Shown here: piece after piece, positions 56,460-64,000 of the stretch
Layout: the number at the start of each line of letters is the position of its first letter
Numbering within the stretch: the stretch's first letter is position 1
Source: Salticus scenicus
Taxonomy: Eukaryota > Arthropoda > Arachnida > Araneae > Salticidae
Assembly (NCBI GenBank): GCA_963930645.1
Contig: OZ005652.1
Coordinates: forward strand, 315,933,152 to 315,997,151
Length of the DNA stretch: 64,000 nucleotides
Direction: 5' to 3'
Notes under the pieces: model-generated
What the model saw: only the letters and a program-made list of their open reading frames with translations
Database searches by the model: none
What the model was told of the DNA's origin: nothing
Position numbers and translations under genes: made by a program

Positions 56460-56535
56460 CGCGTATTTTGGATGATGACTAAGAACTTTTGTCTCTGTCG
56501 AGCCGTAGTGAATTCTCATACAAGCCATGTTGTCA
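56460..56535 (-). CDS. DEG/ENaC channel, penultimate exon
   Basis: This 76-base exon follows a good acceptor (TTTATTTTATTACAG) and precedes a GTAATT donor. In the frame set by the split first codon it reads DNMACMRIHYGSTETKVLSH, then HPKYA. This is the segment that in DEG/ENaC proteins joins the extracellular domain to the second membrane helix (a beta strand with a YxSxET-like pattern, then a PKY-like turn). It ends in phase 0, exactly where the terminal exon begins with FIELFSLLGG. Upstream exons were not found up to 64 kb and are presumed outside the window. The match is by recognition of the family pattern, not by a search. Confidence 0.8.
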
Positions 56536-57138
56536 CTGTAATAAAATAAATTCACATATTTTAAAAATGACAATTGATAGTGATTAACTTATATTTTAAA
56601 CTTTTATATTCTTTATGCAGATAAATATTTGAAACTATTTTATTTTCTATTTTTATAAAATTAAACAATAGAAAACGTTTATAAATTAATAATCAAATTA
56701 ATACTTTAAGCTTGCTTAAAATTAGTAAAATATTTTTAACGTTTAAGTACTAATTTATTGACTGTAATATATATATATATATATAAAGATGCTATTAAAT
56801 AAGTTAAAACGTATTAAGTTACAATTATATTTATTACACCATTTTTCAACTCGAACATTTTAGTTTTTATAAAACTCTTTACACTATAATAAAAATAGTA
56901 ATAATAAATTTTTTCTTCATTAAAATAGTATGTATAAAATAACATTGCTGCAATTATTGAAAATTCTAAGTTTTTAAAGTATCAAATATTTCATAAAAAT
57001 GAAACAATATATTTATGAAGTAATATAGTGTATGTGATGTGTATGAAATGAAATAAAATATTTTAATATGTTATATAATTATTTAAACTAAAGTTTTGAC
57101 GAAATTTTACAAACCACAATATTTCCTTTGTTTAAATA

Positions 57139-57182
<44 letters not shown>

Positions 57183-57456
57183 AACACATTAATTATCTAA
57201 ATTAAATTGAACGTTTTACATTAATAAAACATTTTAACTATATCTTTAATTTAAATTTATCATTTAAATACCTGGGTAATATTCCCATAGCTTAGAATGT
57301 AATAAACCTATAGGATTTTTTTTTTTTTTTTTTTTTTGCTATGGAAAATAAATAACAACGCAAATTATTATCATTATATTGCAAAAAGAAAAATTATTAA
57401 AATATTTTATTTAAACAAATATGTAAAGTTTTATTTATAAATCAATTTTGAATTCA

Positions 57457-57497
<41 letters not shown>

Positions 57498-57970
57498 TTT
57501 GATTATTATAAATTATTTTTTAATCACGAAAATAAATATTTGTTTAAATAAATATTTGTTTAACATTTAATTTTAATTAAAAAAATAATAATAATAGACA
57601 CAATTCAGAAATATTACGTAAATTATATATTTAACACTATTTTAAAAAACTATAGTTTACGTCGACAAAAAAGACTTATAAAAAATGAATGTAGAATTTA
57701 AAATGAACGTGAATAAGCAAGCACAAACTTCAGAAAAACAAACCGAGTCTTTTTCAAAGTAGTTTTCTGCTGCAGGTAAAATGTAAATGCAAATATTTTC
57801 TGATACACTGTAGGGTATATTAGTTCGAACAAATACACTACAAGCAACCCAAAAATTTGCTTAGGATAATAAGTTGAAAACAAATATTTAAGAAACACAC
57901 GAAAAACATTATACAGAAGTGTGAAAATTGAGAATTTTCATCAGTTTTGTTTTGTTATATCTTAATGTCA

Positions 57971-58032
<62 letters not shown>

Positions 58033-58079
58033 GATATAATTTATGTTTGATTTTTCAAAATCAGTTTGAAAAAATGGTT
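56536..58079. other. AT-rich, presumably intronic
   Basis: It contains (TA)n at 57143-57180 and 57982-58029, a T run at 57317-57337 and a 38-base A run at 57458-57495. A weak donor-like site at 57279 was considered and not accepted. No exon found. Confidence 0.6.
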
Positions 58080-58645
58080 TACTTTTCACTTTCCAAAATT
58101 ATTTAATGACTTCGAATACTCTGTCTGTCTGCGTTTACATTTTCATAAGCATCTTCAAATTTTTATAAAAATTCCATTAATTGTTTAACTGTATTTAACC
58201 ATCACTTTTTAAAATTATTGTAAAGTGTCGAAAATGCATAATACAAATGAATATGCACTTCCATAATGAATCCAAACATTTTTGTGTTACCCTGTAACTG
58301 AATCTTTATTGTCAATCACATAATTTTTATAGTACAAAATTCTTATTACATCAGAAAAATTAAATTGGTTTTGCTTGTTTAGTGCAGTATAAATATATTG
58401 AAAGGAGGTTGTAAAAAAAATGTCTTTTAGATCGCAATGTATCCGAATTATTTTGTGAGTCCATGCACACAAACGAGTTGTGCTATACGTGGAATTTTTA
58501 AGAGAACGCATTCCACAACGAATCTTAATCTCTGAATAAAATATGTAGGTTTTGTGAAATTCTAAAAAAGCATTATGGAAAAGACAATGCAGACAGACAT
58601 ACAGACGAACCAAAGTCATTATTAAACAATATTGTTAAATGTTTA
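58080..58645 (-). repeat. GTCT-containing dispersed repeat
   Basis: CTGTCTGTCTGCG at about 58122 and GCAGACAGACATACAGACG near 58586 face each other around AT-rich sequence, with TGTGTTACCCTGTAACTG near 58284. It is related to the repeat at 48720-50110. The 110-codon frame within is repeat translation. Confidence 0.5.
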
Positions 58646-60108
58646 AAACGCCTTACATTCTGAAATAATGAAGCACAAATTATTTCGACAAGTGATTTTT
58701 TTTTTTTAGTTATCAGACACGTTAAAAGATAATATTAATAAAATGAAGATAAGTGAAAAATTCGCAATTATGGAATTATTTCAATAATTTTCATGTGTCT
58801 GTAAAATAAAGGATAAGGTAAACTAGGGGAGTTTTTAACAGAAATCAATTTAACAGAATAATATAAAAAATGCAGATTTATTATTATTATTTTTCTAAAC
58901 TAATGATGAATAATTTCGAATTCATTTATATTCTGGGCCTTTCCATCACTATTTTGTTGTTACGCTACAATTTAACGCAACAGCTGTAATAAAACTAAAA
59001 GAGATATTTTGTGAAATCTCCCCTTAAAAGATAGATGTCACTGACCACAATCGTTGCATCTATTTTTGTAAATAGTGCAGCTTTCGTGCGACTTCCTACC
59101 ACAACTTAACCCATTCGAGACTGATTGCACACCATGTGTTCAGTGTATTTCAGAGTAAAAAAGACGGATAGCACACCGTATGTCTAATGATATATGGCTG
59201 ATTTCCCTCGCTTTCAAGCCCAGAATCCACCCATCATTTATTATTTATTAAAGTTATTTTTTCAAAATTTTCCGCGCAAAAATGTTCAAAACACAAAACT
59301 TAAATTTTCTTGGTTTGAAATCTTTTCGTTTCAACTTTAAGAACCTTTGCAGTAATTTAATTTATTTTATTGAAATTTAGACGATTACAGTCCTTAAAAA
59401 GGAATTGGATAGGGCTGATATTTTCTGATTGTATTCAATTTTAAGCAGACGACAGCTGTACAAAACTTGAACATCAAACTTAAAAATAGTGCAAAAACTA
59501 AACATATATACAATAGCATTAAATAATTTGAGATAATTTCTCATAAGTTAAAATTGGTACTCAAGAGTTAATAAACTAATCCAGTCGAAATTGTCTTCTG
59601 TTAGAGTTCGAGAGATTTGATTTACTCGACCTCATGTCTTGTCATCACCAATAAGCTGCATAGTCTCTCCTAATATAGAATTTATTGGAATCAATGCGTG
59701 ATCTCTCTTAAGTAGCAGATACGTAAACTCTCCCATTTTGATAAGACAGATTACGGAGCGTTTCATTCAATAATTAATCGCTTTTACAGAGAACGTAATC
59801 GTAGCGTTAGTCTAGATTTGTAGCTTATGAAAAATATTTTATACTGTAATCATTCTATTGAAATTTCTAGGAAGTGATAGGAAATTTCAAGCATTTACTC
59901 TTGAAAACTAGACAAAATAACCATGTTTTATCTTAGACGATCTAAACAACGAAGATGTAAATTCAAATCGGCACTCTACTCTTGCTGTGGTATAGCTACA
60001 TTGAATAGCATCGCTCTCACTCAACTCCTTCCCTCTGATCCTCTATGTGCGCAATTTCTCCTACTACGCAGTGTGTCCTAGCTTACCCTTATAAATTGAG
60101 GTGCTATA
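58646..60108. other. Non-coding, presumably intronic or intergenic
   Basis: No exon was recognised. TTAACCCATTCGAGACTG near 59107 resembles a TTAA-type transposon end and TACTCAAGAGTTAA near 59561 could be its weak partner. This is too uncertain to annotate as an element. Confidence 0.4.
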
Positions 60109-60431
60109 CAGTGATGGAAAAAAATTTACGTCGACCATTGAATTTTTTTGTTTGCATTCAAAAATTAAAATCTCTTTGTAAATTGCTTTACATTTAATAT
60201 ATAAAATGTAAGGGGAAAAATATGAATTTAGAATTTAAAATACGTTTATTTTCGATATAAAATAAAAATGTGCAATGTTATCAAATGAAAAAAAACTTTA
60301 AGACCAGTTTCAAAAGTGATTGCTTGCATAATGAGATGACGCCACTTTTGCACAGTTTTGTGCAGGACAGTTGTTAGAAAGAAAAGAAACATTTTTTAAT
60401 CATTTAGCTGAGTGTTGAATCAACTGATATT

Positions 60432-61250
60432 ATGAGCAGAGGAAAATTACTGAGTGAATTTGAAAAGGTAAAATATTGGCATTTCGAGAAAGTGGAATGA
60501 CTGGAAGGCTAATAGCTAGCAAAATCGAGAGGCCTAAAACTGTAGTTCATCAATTTTTCGCAGATTCATGCAGGTATGGTACAAGAAATAGAGGAGGAAT
60601 GCCTTCAAAACTATCAACCAGAATTAAAAAAGTGTTATGATAATGACTAAAAAAAACAAGCATATTTATCAGCAATAAAATCGGCTCTAAAGCTTCAAGT
60701 AACGGCTAGAACTGTTAGAAATGTCCTGAATCATGCGGAAAATATCAAATATTTAAAATTAAAAAGCAAACCAAAGTTTGAAAAATGACACATTGAAGCA
60801 AGATCGAAATTCGCAACATCTAATGTTTTAAAACGCAATTTTTGGCAAAAAATAGTGTTCAGAGATGAAAAGAAATTTAATTGAGATGGATCTGATGGTT
60901 TACGAAATTATTGCCATGATTTAAGACAGGATCCTACGTATTTCTCAAAGCAAGTGGGAGAAGGGGGATCTGTCATGTTTTGGGAAGGTCTCTGTGCTCA
61001 AGGTAAGACTAATATTACATTCACTGAAGGTAATATGAACTCATTTGATTAACAAGACATACTGACTAACAATTTTGTTCCATTAAAAGATGAGCCTATG
61101 GCTCAAAATCTGATTTTGTTGCAAGGTAATGCGCCTGAGCACAAATCTGTTTCAATCATTTCTTGGCTAACTGGAAATAATGAAAGTTTTATGGAATTTC
61201 CGACCAAAATTCTAGACTTGAACCCCATAGAAAACGTGTGGGGTTAAATT
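60432..61250 (+). pseudogene. Tc1-like transposase, decayed
   Basis: The start codon at 60432 gives MSRGKLLSEFEK. After a frameshift near 60468 comes ILAFRESGMTGRLIASKI, the helix-turn-helix DNA-binding domain, then GMPSKLS, the linker. The catalytic domain follows in pieces: FRDEKKFN with the first aspartate (near 60860), then LILLQGNAPEHKS where the family has QDNAP (second aspartate replaced by glycine), then LDLNPIENVWG with the glutamate. There are multiple stops. It would have cut and pasted the element at TA sites; now inactive. Confidence 0.85.
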
Positions 61251-61336
61251 CAATAATATGACAAAAGGATTAAAATGGGATAAATGGGTTTTTGAGCAAT
61301 ATAAACATATACTTACTGAACAAAAACGAATAGGGA

Positions 61337-61620
61337 TTGTTAAAGAATGATCGGATGGAAAATGAATATTTCGCACAACATCGTGAGGTCATTAGAAAAG
61401 AAAAACAGACAACTAGAGTACGAATTGTCTTTAATTGTTCCAGTAAAATTTTAAGGTGTAAATATTTAAATGATTGTCTCATAAAAGGGCCATGTCATAC
61501 ACCACCAATTCTGGATGTAATTAATAGATTTCGAATGTTTAAGATTGCGTTCTGCGCAGATATTGAAAAGGCGTTTTTAATGATAGAGATTGCGGATCTG
61601 ATTACCTTGCACGCAAGGTA
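61337..61620 (+). pseudogene. BEL/Pao reverse transcriptase fragment
   Basis: The open frame reads EYFAQHREVIRKEKQTTRVR, then IVFNCSSK, LNDCLIKGP, ILDVINRFRMFKIAFCADIE and KAFLMIEI. This is the N-terminal part of a BEL/Pao-type retrotransposon RT up to motif A (ADIEKAFL). No protease, RNase H or LTR accompanies it. It lies after the transposase and before the right TIR of the Tc1-like element. The stretch is open for about 100 codons despite its truncated state. Confidence 0.8.
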
Positions 61621-62014
61621 TATGAAAGCTTTATTCTGTTTCTGAGCTCAAATCTGATATTTCAGAGCATGGGATGAAATATCGATTCTAACATGCAAAC
61701 ATTTTGCAAATTTCTTCCAAAATCGTCTTTTAGGAGTAATTCGTGTGAAAGGAAAACGCACGAAGTACTAAAAATTAGAATGCAATACTTTTAGTTAATG
61801 TTTAACTTTGCGGTCTTAAACATTTTTCCACCCTTTCATGTTGTGAAGAAAAAGAATCACTTCCATACAATATATAGTTACAACCATTCTTTTATAAAAC
61901 TATGTGAAGATTTGTTATTTTTTATTCTGTTTATACTATTTGATGTTTCTTTTTTTCAGTAAAATTAAAATTTTTGCAATTTCATATGTGGTCTTGAAGT
62001 TTTTTCCACCACTG

Positions 62015-62404
62015 TAGTATGATGCTATATGTATAGATGATTTAGGTACGATTTCTGTTTAAGAAGCTTTTACAATATTTAACTTTTTTTTTTCATAATA
62101 CAAACAGCAATTTTAGTGAAAATTACACATAATCTATTTTTTCTGCTTCTTTGCTTATGCCACTTTTCTCAAGAAAATTATGTATTTATTTTATTTTATA
62201 TTATTTTTATTTTTATATATTTATTTATTTACTTATTGTCGAACTATATATTAAGACATTTCTTTTTTAACATCCAAGTTTTTTTTTCTTTTTATTTATC
62301 ATTATTAGTATTATTATTTTCTATTTATATCGAGTTCAGCAATTTTTTTGGTTTAACTTTTTGTAGTACGCTAGATGTTTTATTAATCATCTTCATTTTT
62401 TTTT
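62015..62404. other. T-rich non-coding stretch
   Basis: Mostly T-rich low complexity. The 109-codon frame here is a by-product of composition. Confidence 0.6.
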
Positions 62405-63260
62405 TTTTTTACTTTCCGAACACTATAGTGAGGAAAGTATTGTAATCATGTCAAAAATCCGAATTTGAGATTTTGATGTTTCTATACGTTTCGAGGTCCA
62501 ATGAATCCGTTTTCACTATTTTTGCGATGATATATGTATGTGTGTGTGTATGTATGTGTGTATGTCTGTGAGTGAACACGCTAGCGTCTAAACGCTTTGT
62601 TCGAATAAGCTGAAAGTTGGTACGTATATTGTAAGTCACCATAGTACGAACCCTATAGATTTTGGTGAATCTAGCACTTATAGTTTTTTTTTTTTTTTTT
62701 TTTTACAGGGACACAAAGAAAAATTCTTTATCATTATGGCCTATGGGACCAAAATCTTAAAAGTGCGATAGCATGTAAACGCCTTATTCAATTGAGCAAA
62801 AAATTTATATACATATTATAGATCACAGATACTCAATCTGTATAGATTTTGGAGAATCTAGCACTTATAGTTTTTTTGCAGGGACACAAAGAAAAATTCT
62901 TTATCATTATGGCCTATAAGACCAAATTTTTAAAAGTGTAATATCGTCTAAACGCCTTATTAATCTGAGCAAAAAAATTGTACACTTGTTATAGGTCATA
63001 GTTGCACCAACTGTATAGATTTTGGTGAATCTAGCACATACAGTTTTTTTTTTTTTTACAGGGACACAAAGAAAAATTCTTTATCATTATGGCCTATGGG
63101 ACGAAATTTTTAAAAGTGCGATAGCATCTAATCAATTGAGCTGAAAATTTACATGAATATTATAACTCACTGTTGCACTAACTATAAGCATTTTAGTGAA
63201 TCTAGCATTTATAGGTTTTTTACAGGGACACGACGAAAAATTCTTTATCATTATGGTCTA
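62405..63260 (+). mobile_element. DINE-1/HINE-like element, copy h
   Basis: The 5' hairpin-like ACTTTCCGAACACTATAGTGAGGAAAGTA is near 62412. TCTATACGTTTCGAGGTCC and a GTGTGTATGTATGT microsatellite follow (62535-62570). Then come four tandem units with marker CAGGGACACAAAGAAAAATT at 62706, 62879, 63059 and 63223, spacing 164-180 bp, varying by T-run length. The 3' terminus was not found. Confidence 0.7.
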
Positions 63261-64000
63261 TGGGCTCAAAGTTCAGTAGCGTTAAATAAAACATCGTATA
63301 ATATATGGAGAAACATACTCAAACACACTATTATGGTTTTCTCTCTTTTGTTTGTATAACCACTCCTCTTTCTTTATTTTATCTACAAAACTGTTAATTA
63401 CTCAATGTTTGGAAAGTCGAGTGGAGTCACTCCAGTTTTTTTCTTTCTTTTTTTTTTTTTTTTTTTTTTTTTATAATACATTAGGCTAAATTTTAAATGC
63501 ACTTTTACGTTCATGATAAAATGTTTAGCGTAAGATTAAAGGGAAAAACATATGAACTACTAAAAATATCCTCTAAGACAAAAAAAATTATGGAAAATTT
63601 AATTTTAAACAGCAGTAACCAAAAAAACAGTACTATAAGTATTTTTCATTAGGAGAAGTGCAATGTATATCACGAACAGAATTCTGGTCAGGTATTTTGC
63701 ATTAAAAAAAATAGTACATGAATACCGTGCATGAAAACATAGCATGAAAATATTTTTCCTATCTTTCTGTCTGAGAGATATACAAGGTAATTAATTATAA
63801 GGAGGTATAATTATTAGGGAACTCATAGCTTATTTTAAGCTTTTGGCCTTTAAAGGTCATTTCGTGATCATCGTGTATTAATAGTTTTCATTAACACTTT
63901 GTGAATGGCTGTTGACAGTTTTCATGTGATAGCCATTAACTCGTTAACACTCGCGTAGGATAAAATTCACGGAATGGACCATATTCCCACTTTGGGTTCG
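63261..64000. other. Non-coding right edge
   Basis: A T run lies at 63449-63472. No gene or element recognised. Confidence 0.5.

Larger units (their letters stand above)
60109..62014 (+). mobile_element. Tc1-like transposon with foreign insert
   Basis: Left end CAGTGATGGAAAAAAATTTACG and, inverted, right end CAGTGGTGGAAAAAACTTCAAG lie between TA dinucleotides. The element is 1.9 kb and carries a decayed transposase (60432 to about 61250) and a BEL/Pao reverse-transcriptase fragment (about 61337-61620). Confidence 0.85.

Noticed and set aside
57270..57320. Possible further channel exon ending at a CAG|GTATTT donor
   Set aside because: No acceptable acceptor and no DEG/ENaC-like peptide in any frame.

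Overview
This is AT-rich, repeat-saturated nuclear DNA from an animal, most likely an arthropod. I would guess an arachnid, but that is an inference from the repeat mix and is not proved. There are no prokaryotic features. The only host gene I can support is the 3' end of a DEG/ENaC (degenerin / epithelial sodium channel) gene on the minus strand. It has a penultimate exon at 56460-56535 and a terminal exon at 48085-48258, with matching splice phases and an intron of about 8.2 kb packed with transposons. Three decayed copies of the end of the terminal exon lie tandemly downstream, between about 46.45 and 47.9 kb.

Layout, left to right. 1467-6448 is a 5-kb palindrome made of two nearly identical 5'-truncated Penelope-like elements (PLEs: reverse transcriptase plus GIY-YIG nuclease) arranged head to head, each with a hammerhead-ribozyme-like motif in its 3' tail. 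7.1-15.1 kb holds DINE-1/HINE-like elements, Helitron-type elements (H2, H1) and an element with subterminal CGTGCCCTTAGCG repeats. 17.3-32.5 kb is a nested pile. A second, decayed PLE is interrupted by a Ty1/copia tandem with two LTRs (17904-18155 and 32028-32279), with internal sequence both between and after them. The copia pol is split by an hAT MITE with an 8-bp target duplication, by a 3.7-kb insert with a 173-bp repeat array, and by a 7.7-kb insert bounded by TTAA. That last insert contains further elements and two more PLE-tail palindromes.

32.5-39 kb holds a second H1 Helitron, inserted in a 171-bp tandem array that supplies its own empty site, and a 3-kb H2 copy. 39-46 kb holds mariner/Tc1 relics, hAT-like elements and local duplications. 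46-56.5 kb is the channel-gene region, with repeats in its introns and flanks, including three palindromic TA-flanked MITEs. 60.1-62.0 kb is a Tc1-like element carrying a BEL/Pao reverse-transcriptase fragment. The right end is a DINE-like tandem array.

The most notable observations are four. PLE tails occur repeatedly as head-to-head palindromes whose flanks are also inverted, with hammerhead-like cores. The last exon of the ion-channel gene has been duplicated in tandem. A copia lineage carries the same gag::integrase deletion junction in two adjacent copies. A Helitron insertion site can be read directly from a neighbouring repeat unit. All similarity statements come from reading by eye; no search or alignment program was run.
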